NCBI GenBank assembly: GCA_015066665.1
Contig: SVNX01000026.1
Coordinates: 1-32,639, forward strand
Origin: Ruminococcus sp.
GTDB lineage: Bacteria > Bacillota > Clostridia > Oscillospirales > Ruminococcaceae
Reading direction: 5' to 3'
Length of the DNA stretch: 32,639 bases
A program made the position numbers and the translations under genes. Numbering within the stretch: position 1 is the first letter of the stretch; the number at the start of each line of letters is the position of its first letter. Below are positions 7,661 through 16,941 of this stretch, piece by piece. The notes under the pieces are model-generated. The model had not been told where the DNA came from, made no database searches, and saw nothing but the letters and a program-made list of their open reading frames with translations.

Positions 7661-9338
7661 TGTGCGGAAATTGCCGAAGTTCAAAACGGATGTAATTCTC
7701 TGGCTGCAGATCAAGTTTGTGGCTGTGGCCATGTCCATTCTGATCGTGGTCTTTCTGATCATGCTCAGTTCCATCAACATGCTCATGGAAACCGTCAGTC
7801 AGTCCCAGTCCTTGCGTCTGCTGGTGCAGATCGCAGAAAGCGACCGCTATGAGACCATGACAGCCCCGGGGGACATGATGACGCCCCCGCACGAAATGCC
7901 GGCGGATGAGGCTGCCTCTGCGGAGAAAGATGTGCTGACAGTCCAGCCCATGGGCTATCGTTACGATGAAGACAAGGATGACTGGTACTGGGAGTGGGAT
8001 GAAACCGGTACACGTCCGGAACCGCCCCCGAAGCCGACATGGGGGTGGGGGGAAACCGATTATCCTCATTGGGGCCCCGAAACCTTCCCGCCCATGACCG
8101 AGACCACGCCTGCAATGCCGAGCGATCCGCCGACAGAACCGATGCAGACCACGGCTGCACCGACCCTGCCGCCCACTGTGCCGGCTGACCCGACAGTGCC
8201 GCCGCAGACAGCTGCACCGGAAACGCAGACCGAAGAAACCACCACTGCTGTCAAGCCCACTCCCTCTGAGATGCAGACGGAAACCACCACAACCCCGCCG
8301 CCGCCCCCGCCCATGGAACCGCCGAAGGATAAGTGGAATGTGACCATTACACTGGAGCATTTTGCAATTCTGGTCGACAAGAGCGGCAATTTCCAGGGCA
8401 TCCGCAATACGGAGGATTACTCCATGGAAGAGGCCGAGCAGATCATGCAGGGCATCATCCGCACGGGTGAAACACAGGGTATGTACGGCTGGCTGCAGTA
8501 TTACATGACCCCCAAGGATTATGGTACACTGATTCTGGTGACGGACAAAACCGCTGAACAGGGTCTGCTCAACCAGCTGTTCCTGATTACGGTGATCGTC
8601 GGATGCATTGTGCTTCTGATTCTGTTCGTCTTCCTGTGTATCCTGTCACGCTGGATCACCAATCCTGTCCGGATGGCTTTTGTCAGACAGAAGCAGTTTG
8701 TCTCCGATGCCGGCCATGAGCTGAAAACCCCGCTGACCATTCTTTCGGCCAATGCGGATATCCTCAAGGATGAGATCGGTGAGAACAAGTGGCTCGGGTA
8801 TATGCAGGAGCAGACCGGCCGCATGAATCAGCTTGTCGGCGATCTGCTGCGTCTGGCACGCATGGACAATGCAACCATGGAATATGTCTTTGCACCGTTC
8901 AATCTGAGTACGGCTGTCACAGCAACCGCACTGCCGTTTGAGAGTCAGGCGTATGAGATGCATAAGAATCTGGAGCTGGATATCCAGCCCGGTGTCACCT
9001 ATAACGGCAGTGAGCAGCATATCCGTCAGCTCGCAGCCATCTTCATCGACAATGCACTGAAGTATTCCGATGAGGACGGCGTCATCCGTGTGACACTCCT
9101 GCAGCGCGGCGACCATGCCGTTATGGAGTTCTACAACACGGGCTGTGAGATTTCACAGGAAGAGACGGACAAGATCTTCGAGCGATTCTATCGCGGTGAC
9201 AAGGCAAGGGGCACCAAGGGCAAGAGCGGTTACGGTCTCGGCCTTGCCATTGCCAAGAGCATTATGGAGATCCATAAAATCAAGATTCAGGTTACATGTG
9301 AGCAGGGCAAGTGGATCCGTTTCCTGCTGACGATGTAA
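7653..9338 (+). CDS. Sensor histidine kinase with long Pro/Thr-rich extracellular linker
   Basis: This 561-aa membrane kinase is the partner of the upstream regulator. TM1 spans about 15-40 and TM2 about 305-332. The extracellular part has a Pro/Thr-rich low-complexity stretch (about 121-226) flanked by acidic/aromatic sequence and a small folded-looking region (228-300). After TM2 only ITNPV remains of a HAMP-like linker before the HisKA domain (H355 in DAGHELKTPL). The ATPase domain has N467 in FIDNALKYS, DKIFERFYRG and GYGLGLAIAKS. The GTG at 7653 overlaps the regulator stop; a GTG at 7662 fits the AAGG ribosome site as well. Its signal is unknown. Confidence 0.93.
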   Translation: MSDVRKLPKFKTDVILWLQIKFVAVAMSILIVVFLIMLSSINMLMETVSQSQSLRLLVQIAESDRYETMTAPGDMMTPPHEMPADEAASAEKDVLTVQPMGYRYDEDKDDWYWEWDETGTRPEPPPKPTWGWGETDYPHWGPETFPPMTETTPAMPSDPPTEPMQTTAAPTLPPTVPADPTVPPQTAAPETQTEETTTAVKPTPSEMQTETTTTPPPPPPMEPPKDKWNVTITLEHFAILVDKSGNFQGIRNTEDYSMEEAEQIMQGIIRTGETQGMYGWLQYYMTPKDYGTLILVTDKTAEQGLLNQLFLITVIVGCIVLLILFVFLCILSRWITNPVRMAFVRQKQFVSDAGHELKTPLTILSANADILKDEIGENKWLGYMQEQTGRMNQLVGDLLRLARMDNATMEYVFAPFNLSTAVTATALPFESQAYEMHKNLELDIQPGVTYNGSEQHIRQLAAIFIDNALKYSDEDGVIRVTLLQRGDHAVMEFYNTGCEISQEETDKIFERFYRGDKARGTKGKSGYGLGLAIAKSIMEIHKIKIQVTCEQGKWIRFLLTM

Positions 9339-9346
9339 CATGCACA

Positions 9347-9401
9347 CCGCACAAAGACCGCCTGACGGCGCAGTACATCCGATGTGCTGTCCTTTGTGCG
9401 G
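9347..9401 (+). terminator. Long hairpin after the histidine kinase gene
   Basis: CCGCACAAAG (9347-9356) pairs with CTTTGTGCGG (9392-9401), with an inner CAGTACAT/ATGTGCTG stem. There is no T-run, so it may be a weak terminator or a 3'-end stabiliser. Confidence 0.35.
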
Positions 9402-9414
9402 CGTTGTCCGGGTC

Positions 9415-9504
9415 GTGTTGACACAAAGTCTAACAACACATCTTTTCGGCAACATTTTAAGCATCCTGCGCCCGAAAATCTGCGTATGATTTTAGTGTCA
9501 ACAC
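9415..9504. repeat. 10-bp inverted repeat upstream of the nitroreductase gene
   Basis: GTGTTGACAC (9415-9424) and its exact complement GTGTCAACAC (9495-9504) are separated by 70 bp. Both are followed outward or inward by A/T-rich triplets. They could be paired operator sites of a dimeric regulator; no -10 fits the embedded TTGACA. Confidence 0.4.
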
Positions 9505-9535
9505 TCTCTAAATAGAAATAATGGGAGGAATCATA

Positions 9536-10060
9536 ATGGAACAGAATTTGTATGAAGCCATCCTCAGTCGCCGGAGCATCAAATCCTTTACGGAGGAACA
9601 GGTGCCGGCGGATGTGCTGGAGAAGATCGTGGAGGCCGGACGTTATGCCCCCACAGGCATGAATGCCATGGCACCGCTCTTCATTGCGGTGCAAAATCCG
9701 GAGGTTGTGGCGAAGCTTTCTGCGATGAATGCCGCTGTGATGGGCATGGACGGAGATCCGTTCTACGGTGCCCCCACCGTTGTTCTGGTGCTGGCGGATC
9801 GTGCACGCAGCACATGGCTGGAGGACGGCTCGCTTGCGATGGGCAATCTGATGCTTGCAGCGCATAGTCTGGGCATCGGCAGCTGCTGGATTCACCGCTG
9901 CCGTCAGATGTTTGAGTCCGAAGAGGGTCAGGCACTTCTGAAGGAATGGGGTGTCGAAGGCGATTATGCCGGCATTGGCTGCTGTATTCTCGGCTATCCT
10001 GCCGGTGAACCGAAGCCCCGTGTGCCCCGCCGTGACGGTCAGGTATTCTATGTGAAATAA
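9536..10060 (+). CDS. Nitroreductase family protein (FMN-dependent oxidoreductase)
   Basis: This 174-aa flavoprotein belongs to the nitroreductase superfamily, which uses FMN and NAD(P)H to reduce nitro compounds, quinones or related substrates. The N-terminal SRRSIKSF (residues 11-18) binds FMN phosphate. APTGMNAM (38-45), the helix DGSLAMGNLMLAAHSLGIGSCW, and GIGCCILGYPAGEPKPRVPR near the C-terminus are typical of short clostridial members. GGGAGGA lies 6 nt before the ATG at 9536. It stands alone between two hairpins; the substrate is unknown. Confidence 0.92.
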   Translation: MEQNLYEAILSRRSIKSFTEEQVPADVLEKIVEAGRYAPTGMNAMAPLFIAVQNPEVVAKLSAMNAAVMGMDGDPFYGAPTVVLVLADRARSTWLEDGSLAMGNLMLAAHSLGIGSCWIHRCRQMFESEEGQALLKEWGVEGDYAGIGCCILGYPAGEPKPRVPRRDGQVFYVK

Positions 10061-10062
10061 GA

Positions 10063-10096
10063 AAAAGCCCGTGCATCATGCACGGGCTTTTGTTTT
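10063..10096. terminator. Bidirectional terminator between nitroreductase and folD
   Basis: AAAAGCCCGTGCA (10063-10075) pairs perfectly with 10079-10091. T-rich tracts follow in both directions, so it serves the two convergent genes. Confidence 0.85.
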
Positions 10097-10100
10097 TCGA

Positions 10101-10961
10101 TTACTTCAGCAGACCATTCTGTGCCTTGGCGGCAGTCAGCGTGTTTTTCATCAGCATGGCAATGGTCATGGGGCCGACACCGCCCGGAACGGGGGTGATC
10201 CAGCCGGCCTTCGGCTCAACGGATGCAAAATCCACGTCGCCGCAGAGCTTGCCGTTTTCGAGACGGTTGATGCCCACGTCAATGACAACGGCACCTTCCT
10301 TTACCATGTCCGCTGTGACAAAGTTGGCTCTGCCCACGGATGCCACCAGAATGTCAGCCTCTCTGGTCACGGATGCCAGATCCTGTGTGCGGCTGTGGCA
10401 GATGGTGACAGTACCGCTTCTGTGCAGCAGCAGCATAGCCATGGGCTTGCCCACAATGTTGCTGCGGCCGATGACAACGCACTTCTTGCCGCTGACCTCA
10501 ACGCCTGTGGCGTCGATCAGCTCCATGACGCCTGCCGGTGTGCAGGGGAGGAAGGTGTAGTCGCCGATCATGATGCCGCCCACGTTCTTTGCATGGAATG
10601 CATCCACGTCCTTGTCCGGAGAGATGGCATCGATAATGGCCTTGTCATCAATATGCTTCGGAACGGGCAGCTGTACCAGAATGCCGTTTACCTTTTCGTC
10701 CTTGTTCAGCGTGTCTACCAGATCGAGCAGCTCTTCCTGTGTGGTCTCTGCCGGCAGTGCATACTCGAAGGAGCGGAAGCCGACGGCCTCGCATGCCTTC
10801 TTCTTGTTGTTGACATATACACGGGATGCCGGATCGTCGCCCACGATGACAACTGCCAGTCCCACCTCAATGCCGTGCTCGGCACGCAGCTGTTCTGTTT
10901 CCTGACGCACCTGTTCCTTTACCTGTGCGGATACGGCCTTGCCGTCAATGATCTTTGCCAT
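10101..10961 (-). CDS. folD: Bifunctional methylenetetrahydrofolate dehydrogenase/cyclohydrolase
   Basis: This 286-aa cytosolic enzyme interconverts 5,10-methylene-, 5,10-methenyl- and 10-formyl-tetrahydrofolate, supplying one-carbon units for purines. It has the catalytic YVNNK (Y49, K53), [21 protein letters not shown], the NADP-binding [14 protein letters not shown] and the C-terminal [10 protein letters not shown]. The length is normal. AGGAGG lies 9 nt before the ATG at 10961 and sits inside the end of lgt, whose stop is only 4 nt away. It is the last gene of the M16-M16-lgt-folD operon. Confidence 0.97.
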   Translation of the reverse strand: MAKIIDGKAVSAQVKEQVRQETEQLRAEHGIEVGLAVVIVGDDPASRVYVNNKKKACEAVGFRSFEYALPAETTQEELLDLVDTLNKDEKVNGILVQLPVPKHIDDKAIIDAISPDKDVDAFHAKNVGGIMIGDYTFLPCTPAGVMELIDATGVEVSGKKCVVIGRSNIVGKPMAMLLLHRSGTVTICHSRTQDLASVTREADILVASVGRANFVTADMVKEGAVVIDVGINRLENGKLCGDVDFASVEPKAGWITPVPGGVGPMTIAMLMKNTLTAAKAQNGLLK

Positions 10962-10965
10962 GATT

Positions 10966-12060
10966 TCAGTCCTCCTGTTTGTTTTCTTCTGTTTCGGAAT
11001 TTTCGTTATTTTCTCCTGCGTCGGAAGTGCTTTCTTCCTCAGCAAGGATGGATTCTGTTTTGTCCTCGCTCTTCTGCTTGCGGCGATTTTTTCGCTCGGC
11101 AGCTGCCTGCTCGGCCTGTGCCAGAAGGGTACGGGATTCCTCCGTATTGCAGTAGAGCTTGTAGTCGCTGCCCATGCGCTTGACCTTTGAACCGAGCACG
11201 ATCAGCAGTGTGATGGATGCAATCACGCAGACAGCCGCTACGGCCTGCGAAATACGCAGTGAGCCGACCATCAGGCTGTCCGTGCGGATGCCCTCAATGA
11301 AGAAGCGTCCGAGTCCGTACCAGCCCATGTACATCAGAATGATCTGACCATCGAATTTACGCCATTTGATCAGTGTGACAGCCAGTACCGCTGCACCCAG
11401 CAGGCACCATGCGGATTCGTAGAGGAAGCAGGGGTGTACAGCGTATTCCGGACTGAGTGCCACATCGCTGTTCAGACCCGTGGCGATGCTGTAGTTTTCC
11501 GTGATCCATGACTGGATGCGGCCGCCCGTCATGCAGAACAGGCTGTCCGTATTCGTGCCGAAGGCCTCCTGGTTGACGAAGTTGCCCCAGCGGCCGATGC
11601 CCTGTCCGATCAGAAAGCCCACGCCGCACAGATCGAGAAGCGGCAGGAGCTTGACTTTGCGGAATTTTGCCACAATGCCGCCGACCAGCACCGCTCCGAT
11701 GAGGCCGCCGAAGATGGCAAGGCCGCCTTCACGGGTGTTGAAAACCGAGAGCAGATCGTTTTTGTAATCGTCCCAGTTCATGATGACATAATAGGCTCTG
11801 GCACCCACGATGCCGCCGATGATGCCGCCGATGACGGCATCAATCGCTCTGTCCGCATCAATACCGACGCGGCGCATGTTTTTGAAGGCGAAGATCATGG
11901 CCAGAACGAGTCCGAAGGTGATGATCAGACCATACCACTGCACATCGATTCCGAAAATCGTGAAGGCAGTGGGATCGATCGTCACCTCAATGCCGAGCTT
12001 CGGGAACACAATATCCTGATACCCCAGCTCCCTGTATCCGAGTTCTGCAACCGTCTCCAT
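10966..12060 (-). CDS. lgt: Prolipoprotein diacylglyceryl transferase with charged C-terminal tail
   Basis: Lgt attaches diacylglycerol from phosphatidylglycerol to the lipobox cysteine of lipoproteins at the membrane. The 364-aa protein has about seven membrane helices, WYGLIITFG (residues 42-50), the signature [13 protein letters not shown] (156-168), HPCFLYES and [16 protein letters not shown]. Residues from about 310 to the end form an E/K/N/S-rich cytoplasmic tail absent from minimal Lgt, likely disordered. AGGAGG lies 7 nt before the ATG at 12060. It is separated by one base from the upstream M16 gene. A substrate may be the lipoprotein at 16990. Confidence 0.96.
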   Translation of the reverse strand: METVAELGYRELGYQDIVFPKLGIEVTIDPTAFTIFGIDVQWYGLIITFGLVLAMIFAFKNMRRVGIDADRAIDAVIGGIIGGIVGARAYYVIMNWDDYKNDLLSVFNTREGGLAIFGGLIGAVLVGGIVAKFRKVKLLPLLDLCGVGFLIGQGIGRWGNFVNQEAFGTNTDSLFCMTGGRIQSWITENYSIATGLNSDVALSPEYAVHPCFLYESAWCLLGAAVLAVTLIKWRKFDGQIILMYMGWYGLGRFFIEGIRTDSLMVGSLRISQAVAAVCVIASITLLIVLGSKVKRMGSDYKLYCNTEESRTLLAQAEQAAAERKNRRKQKSEDKTESILAEEESTSDAGENNENSETEENKQED

Positions 12061-12061
12061 A

Positions 12062-13354
12062 TTATGCCTCCTTTCCGTTATGCACGATGGAAAGGGTGAT
12101 GTTGGCGGTGTCCAGTTCCTCACGCAGGAAGCGTTCCGCATCGGCCACGGTGATTTCACTCAGAGCACGGATGCTTTCGAACGGCTCCATCTCACTGATG
12201 AAGGCGTTGAGCATGTTCGTGGCATTGCTCTCTACGTTGTTGCAGCTGCGGATCATTGCACCGTAATGTGTGCGGCGTGTCAGCTCGAAGGTTTCCGTAT
12301 CGAAGCCATTCACCTTGGCATCCTCAATGACCTGCAGGATGCGGTCACGGACAGCTCTCGGATCACGGGATTCACCGCCGCAGAGCAGTGCAAAGTAGCC
12401 ATTGCCGCTGAAGGGTGTATCCACAGCGAATTCGGAGTTCAGCAATCCCTGCTCCGTCATTTCCTGATAGAAGGCAGAGGTGTTGCCAAGGAGTGTGAGC
12501 ATCAGCATATAGGCGGTCAGCTCAGCCTTGAGCAGCGCATAGCCGCTGCGGGGACGGAGCTTGAAGCCGAGGTAGAACATGGGCGCACCCACGGACATGG
12601 CAGCTTCGGTTTCGGCAGTCACGACTTCATACGGCTCGTCCGGGAAGACCTGCTCGAGTCCCTGATCCTCGCAGGGTTTGAGAAGACGATCGCAGATGGC
12701 CAGAACCTCGTCAGCCTTCACATTGCCGGCCACGGACAGTACCATGTTGTGGAGGTTGTAGAAAGTGTTGTAGCAGCGGTAGAGCAGATCGGCATCGATC
12801 TCAGCGATGCTCTCCACAGTGCCGGCAATGTCGATGTTGACCGGATGGCTGTGGTACATACCCCGCAGTGCATTGAAGAAAACCTGCCAGGACGGCTCGT
12901 CGTCGTACATGCGGATCTCCTGACCGATGATGCCCTGTTCCTTGTCGACGCTTGCCTGTGTAAAATAGGGCGCCTGCACAAAGCTCAGCAGGATCTCAAG
13001 GGATTCTGCGAAATTCTCCGAGCAGCTGAACAGGTAGCAGGTGCGGTCGAAGGATGTGTAGGCATTGGCGTTGGCACCGGTCTTGGCATACTGCGCAAAT
13101 GCATCGCAGTCCTCATTCTCAAAGAGCTTGTGCTCGAGGAAATGGGCAATGCCGTCGGGAACCTGCGTATATTCCGCATCGCCCTTCAGGCGGAAGCGGT
13201 TGTTGATGGAGCCGTACCGTGTGCCGAAGAGGGCATGGGCGGTGTGGAAGCCCGGCATCTCCATGATGCGGATCTCAAGGCCGCTTGGGTGTTTTACGAT
13301 CAGGCAGCTCTCGCCCGCCTGTTCGCAGCGGATTTCTCTCATATCTCTATGCAT
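12062..13354 (-). CDS. M16 family zinc metallopeptidase (YmfH-like)
   Basis: This 430-aa pitrilysin-type peptidase retains the inverted zinc motif HFLEH (residues 71-75: H71, E74, H75), with the downstream glutamates in KEQGIIGQEIRMYDDE that complete the site. An N-terminal M16 domain is followed by a C-terminal M16_C domain from about residue 190. No signal peptide is seen, so it is cytoplasmic. AGGAGG lies 6 nt before the ATG at 13354, which overlaps the previous gene by 8 nt. It probably forms a heterodimer with the upstream zinc-motif-lacking paralogue, as in bacterial YmfF/YmfH pairs. The substrate is unknown. Confidence 0.93.
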   Translation of the reverse strand: MHRDMREIRCEQAGESCLIVKHPSGLEIRIMEMPGFHTAHALFGTRYGSINNRFRLKGDAEYTQVPDGIAHFLEHKLFENEDCDAFAQYAKTGANANAYTSFDRTCYLFSCSENFAESLEILLSFVQAPYFTQASVDKEQGIIGQEIRMYDDEPSWQVFFNALRGMYHSHPVNIDIAGTVESIAEIDADLLYRCYNTFYNLHNMVLSVAGNVKADEVLAICDRLLKPCEDQGLEQVFPDEPYEVVTAETEAAMSVGAPMFYLGFKLRPRSGYALLKAELTAYMLMLTLLGNTSAFYQEMTEQGLLNSEFAVDTPFSGNGYFALLCGGESRDPRAVRDRILQVIEDAKVNGFDTETFELTRRTHYGAMIRSCNNVESNATNMLNAFISEMEPFESIRALSEITVADAERFLREELDTANITLSIVHNGKEA

Positions 13355-14612
13355 GCTGCACCTCCTGCTGCATCAGGTAGATGGTGTCCACCTGCAGTGC
13401 ATTGGCAGCATCCATCATATCCTGTCTGGTCATGGCCTCATAGATATCGGCCAGCTCATCGATGGTATGGGACTCGCCGTTGCAGAACTGACGATGACTC
13501 CAGGAAATACACGAGGAGGGCGTATCGCCGATGCCTCTGAGCTGGTTGAGCATGCTGTGCTTGGCATCTGCAAGCAGCTCATCATCAAAATCACCCTGAC
13601 GCACGGCATCAAGCTGTGCAAGGATGGCTTCGCATGCCTTTTCTGCATTTTCAAGCTCCACGCCGCTGTCGATGAAGAGTGCCTTCTTGCCGGCGATCAC
13701 ACGGCTTGCGCAGTAGTAGCACAGGCTCATTTTCTCACGGACATTCATGAAGAGCATGGAGAAGGGTGCTGCACCGAACATGGTACTCATCAGGTTCATG
13801 GCAAAGGGCTTGGGAGCGGTGCCCTTGCAGACGATCACGAGCTTTGACTGGTTCACGGGCATGGGATCGTTCACACGGACAGTCTCCGCCTTGCAGGGGC
13901 TGGGTGCATGGAAGGCAACCGCAACGGGGCAGCGTGCCACATCGGCAAATGCCGTGCGGAAGCGATCCGCCAGCATCGGTGCGGCAGCGGGGCCGACATG
14001 ATAGATGCGGATGACAGCTGTGCGGAGCAGTTCCTCATAAGCGGCATAGACTGCAGCGGGATCGAGTGCCTCAACATCTTCCTTTTCACCGTAGAGCGGT
14101 GCAGCAAAGGGCTCACCCTCAAATGCCGTGCGGGCCGCACGGGTCATGGCATAGCTGCGCTTGTTGTTGATTTCAGCCTCGATGGCATCGAGCAGATCCT
14201 GCTTCTGGATGCGGAATTCACGATCGGAGAATGCACCGTTTTCAGCATTTGGCGCAAAAAGACAGCCAAGCAGGAGATCGGTCAGCTCTGCCAGCAGATC
14301 GGTGCCCTCGGGGACATAGCGGTTGTCGATGACACTTGCTTCCACGGAAAGCTGCAGCACATCGCCGCGCTTGCTGATGCCGTAATTGAGGGATGCACCG
14401 TACATGGCGTGCAGCTTTTTGGTCAGCTCGGCATAGCCGGGATAGTCTTTGCAGGAATAGGTGAGCAGGGACATGGCGAGTGCATAGGCAGCATTCTTTT
14501 CCTTGCTGACGGGCACCATGAACACAAGCTCAAGGGTGTTGGTTTTGAATTTCGGCTCAGCGATGGAGATAAACTCCAGGCTTTCGCCGATTTTTTCTAT
14601 TGTTTCCTTCAC
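13347..14612 (-). CDS. M16-like protein lacking the zinc motif (YmfF-like)
   Basis: This 421-aa homologue of the next gene keeps the M16 fold: SLLTYSCKDYPGYAELTKKL in the first domain, LYGEKEDVEALDPAAVYAAY near the middle, and FGAAPFSMLFMNVREKMSLCYYCAS in the C-terminal half. No HxxEH or HxxEH-like motif is present, so it should be catalytically inactive and act as the substrate-binding partner. A GTG at 14612 preceded by AAGGAG is preferred to the upstream GTG at 14639, which has no ribosome site. It is the first gene of the operon, with a promoter at 14659-14687. Confidence 0.9.
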   Translation of the reverse strand: MKETIEKIGESLEFISIAEPKFKTNTLELVFMVPVSKEKNAAYALAMSLLTYSCKDYPGYAELTKKLHAMYGASLNYGISKRGDVLQLSVEASVIDNRYVPEGTDLLAELTDLLLGCLFAPNAENGAFSDREFRIQKQDLLDAIEAEINNKRSYAMTRAARTAFEGEPFAAPLYGEKEDVEALDPAAVYAAYEELLRTAVIRIYHVGPAAAPMLADRFRTAFADVARCPVAVAFHAPSPCKAETVRVNDPMPVNQSKLVIVCKGTAPKPFAMNLMSTMFGAAPFSMLFMNVREKMSLCYYCASRVIAGKKALFIDSGVELENAEKACEAILAQLDAVRQGDFDDELLADAKHSMLNQLRGIGDTPSSCISWSHRQFCNGESHTIDELADIYEAMTRQDMMDAANALQVDTIYLMQQEVQHA

Positions 14613-14658
14613 AGGGATATCACTCCTTCCGACGAACACAAATAATCCGTCATCTTAT

Positions 14659-14687
14659 ATTATACCATGGAATCTGTGATAATGCAA
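14659..14687 (-). promoter_or_regulatory. Promoter of the M16-lgt-folD operon
   Basis: On the minus strand, TTGCAT (14687-14682), a 17-bp spacer and TATAAT (14664-14659) lie about 45 bp before the GTG start. Confidence 0.75.
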
Positions 14688-14759
14688 GGGGGAGAGGGGA
14701 AAATCGCAGGGCTTTGCAGGCTGACAATCCATGCCTTACACTCTGTATGAAACTGCCCC

Positions 14760-14788
14760 TTGTATTTTTTACGGAAATATGCTACAAT
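14760..14788 (+). promoter_or_regulatory. Promoter of the 14840 gene
   Basis: TTGTAT (14760-14765), a 17-bp spacer and TACAAT (14783-14788) lie about 50 bp upstream of the start, divergent from the M16 operon promoter. Confidence 0.7.
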
Positions 14789-14839
14789 AGAAAAAGAACC
14801 GCTGCATTGACAGCATGAAATGAAAATGGAGGCAATGAC

Positions 14840-15364
14840 ATGGATCAGTTTGCAGAACAGCTTGTCAGAAAAGAACGTACCACAAAGGATGACCTGAAGA
14901 AAACACTGCTCATTGCAGGTGCGGCCGTACTGTGCATCGGATCGCTTCTGCTTGTTTTTATGGGCTTTCCCATCGCCCTCGCCCTGCCCATCGGCATCAT
15001 CTATCTGGTGGTCTGGCTGATGAAATTCCTGAAGGTGGAGTATGAATATTCCTGCACGAATGGTGCACTTGACATCGACAAGATCATGGGCGAAACCAAG
15101 CGCGTGAACATGCTCTCGGTCGAGGTTTCGTCCTTCACAGCCTATGGAAAATACGATGACTACGACCCCGGCGAAGAAAGTGTGACCACTTTTTCCGCAA
15201 TCGGCACGACCATGATGGAGGAGGACGCCTCCGAGCTGTATTATGCCCTGTTTGAGCATGATGAACATGGTGCCTGCTGTCTGGTGTTCAATCCCGACAG
15301 CCGTATGCGCAGTGCCATTGAGCCGTTCCTGCCGAAGAGCGTGCGTGTCAATCTGAATAAGTGA
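14840..15364 (+). CDS. Small membrane protein of unknown function (DUF6106-like)
   Basis: This 174-aa protein has a short charged N-terminus, two adjacent hydrophobic helices (about 22-42 and 44-64) and a soluble C-terminal domain. That domain begins VEYEYSCTNGALDIDKIMGE, a pattern I associate with a small clostridial family of membrane-anchored proteins (DUF6106-like, from memory). No catalytic motif was recognised. TGGAGGC precedes the ATG. The NAD(P)HX repair gene lies 51 bp downstream, with a weak hairpin between, so they may share transcription. Function is unknown. Confidence 0.8.
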   Translation: MDQFAEQLVRKERTTKDDLKKTLLIAGAAVLCIGSLLLVFMGFPIALALPIGIIYLVVWLMKFLKVEYEYSCTNGALDIDKIMGETKRVNMLSVEVSSFTAYGKYDDYDPGEESVTTFSAIGTTMMEEDASELYYALFEHDEHGACCLVFNPDSRMRSAIEPFLPKSVRVNLNK

Positions 15365-15370
15365 ATCTGA

Positions 15371-15395
15371 GGGGCGGCATGATGCTGCCCCCCTT
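15371..15395 (+). terminator. Weak terminator or attenuator hairpin
   Basis: GGGGCGGCAT (15371-15380) pairs with ATGCTGCCCC (15382-15391) with one G-U pair and a short T-run. It could give partial termination between the two genes. Confidence 0.35.
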
Positions 15396-15415
15396 TGTCT
15401 ATCAGGAGGTATGGT

Positions 15416-16906
15416 ATGTTGTATGTGACACCGAAACAAATGCAGCAGCTTGAACGGCTGACCGATGCACGCAGCATTTCCTATGCGGAAATGATGGAGC
15501 GTGCCGGTGCGGCACTTGCCTGCGAGATTCTGAAGTTTGTGCCGGATGCACAGCATGTGCTCTTTCTTGCCGGTACCGGAAATAACGGCGGCGACTGCTA
15601 TGTCGCAGCAAAGTACCTGCACCGGAAGGGTGTGCATGCGTCCGTCTGTGCACCGCTTGGTGCACCGAAAACGGAGATTTCCCGTGCTGCGGCTGCACAG
15701 GCTGCTGCGGAAGGTGCAGAGCTTCTTTCCGCAGAGAAGCTGCCGGAGGCCGATGTGATTGTGGACGGGCTCTTCGGGACGGGCTTCCATGGAGAGCTGC
15801 CGGAAGCCGTGCGTCCATTTCTGGAACGCAGGGAGGGGAGAACCCATATCGCAGTGGATATCCCCAGCGGCGGAAACGGTGGGACGGGTGCTGTTTCTGA
15901 AGGTGCCTTCCGTGCCGATCTCACGGTCACATTCGGCTATGCAAAGCTCGGTATGACCCAGTATCCGCTCAGGGAATACTGCGGGCAGATCGTGACAGCT
16001 GACATCGGCATCGTGCCTGCAAGCGACCTGGATTCGCCCGTTGCAGTGCTTCTGGAGCTGAACGAAGTACAGAATCAGCTGCCACGCCGCCGCCCCGATG
16101 CACACAAGAACCGGAGCGGCCACCTTCTTACCGTTGCCGGCAGTGTCCGGATGCGGGGTGCCTGTGTGCTGGCTGTGACCGCCGCAATGCGGAGCGGTGT
16201 GGGACTGCAGACGGCTGCTGCACCGGAGAGTGCCCTGCAGGCCATCTGCGTACGGACACCCGAGGTCATGTGTCTGCCGCTGCAGACGGATGCGGAGGGC
16301 TTTCTGCTGGATCTGCCGAACCGTGATCTGCTGAAAAGGTATATGGCCGGCAAGCAGGCACTGCTCATCGGCTGCGGCATGGGTGTGACGGAAGAAACAC
16401 GGAATCTGACAAAATTCCTGCTTTCTGAGAGCGATTGTCCTGTGATTGTGGATGCGGATGGTCTGAATTGCCTGACAGGCTGCATAGAATGCTTACCAGA
16501 GGGACGAACCGTACTGACGCCCCATCCGGGTGAAGCAGCAAGACTATTGGGCATGGACATTGCGGCGGTACAGGCGGATCGTCCGTCCGCTGCACTGCGC
16601 CTTGCGGAGAAAACGGGTGCAGTGGTTGTGCTCAAGGGTGCGGGCACCATTGTGACCGATGGAAAGCACATGGCTGTCTGCACGCTGGGCAATGCGGGCA
16701 TGGCAAGAGCCGGCAGCGGTGATGTGCTGGCAGGCATCACAGCTGCCCTTGCCGCACAGGGCATGCCTCTCTTTGAGGCGGCATGTGCCGCAGTGACGCT
16801 GCATGCCGCAGCGGGGGATACTGCAGCGGCCCGACTGCCTCACGCCTATATGTTGCCGCAGGATCTGATTGCGGCACTGGCGGAGGTTCTGCCGGAATCT
16901 GAATAA
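15416..16906 (+). CDS. nnrDE: Bifunctional NAD(P)HX epimerase/ADP-dependent NAD(P)HX dehydratase
   Basis: This 496-aa cytosolic enzyme repairs hydrated NADH and NADPH. The N-terminal YjeF_N epimerase domain (about 1-215) contains AGTGNNGGDCYVAAKYL, VDGLFGTGFHGEL and DIPSGGNGGTG. The C-terminal dehydratase domain (about 225-496) contains GCGMGVTEET, VDADGLN, LTPHPGEAARLLG, VLKGAGTIVTDG and AGSGDVLAGITAAL, which binds the ADP phosphates. The ATG at 15416 lies 6 nt after AGGAGG; an in-frame TTG at 15395 lies before the ribosome site and is rejected. The organisation matches the E. coli Nnr fusion. Confidence 0.95.
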   Translation: MLYVTPKQMQQLERLTDARSISYAEMMERAGAALACEILKFVPDAQHVLFLAGTGNNGGDCYVAAKYLHRKGVHASVCAPLGAPKTEISRAAAAQAAAEGAELLSAEKLPEADVIVDGLFGTGFHGELPEAVRPFLERREGRTHIAVDIPSGGNGGTGAVSEGAFRADLTVTFGYAKLGMTQYPLREYCGQIVTADIGIVPASDLDSPVAVLLELNEVQNQLPRRRPDAHKNRSGHLLTVAGSVRMRGACVLAVTAAMRSGVGLQTAAAPESALQAICVRTPEVMCLPLQTDAEGFLLDLPNRDLLKRYMAGKQALLIGCGMGVTEETRNLTKFLLSESDCPVIVDADGLNCLTGCIECLPEGRTVLTPHPGEAARLLGMDIAAVQADRPSAALRLAEKTGAVVVLKGAGTIVTDGKHMAVCTLGNAGMARAGSGDVLAGITAALAAQGMPLFEAACAAVTLHAAAGDTAAARLPHAYMLPQDLIAALAEVLPESE

Positions 16907-16941
16907 AAATGAACGAAAAATCACCGGAATGCAGAAAAACA

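Noticed and set aside
14660..16123. A 487-aa open frame on the minus strand
   Set aside because: It crosses two plus-strand genes and a promoter region, and shows no family motif.
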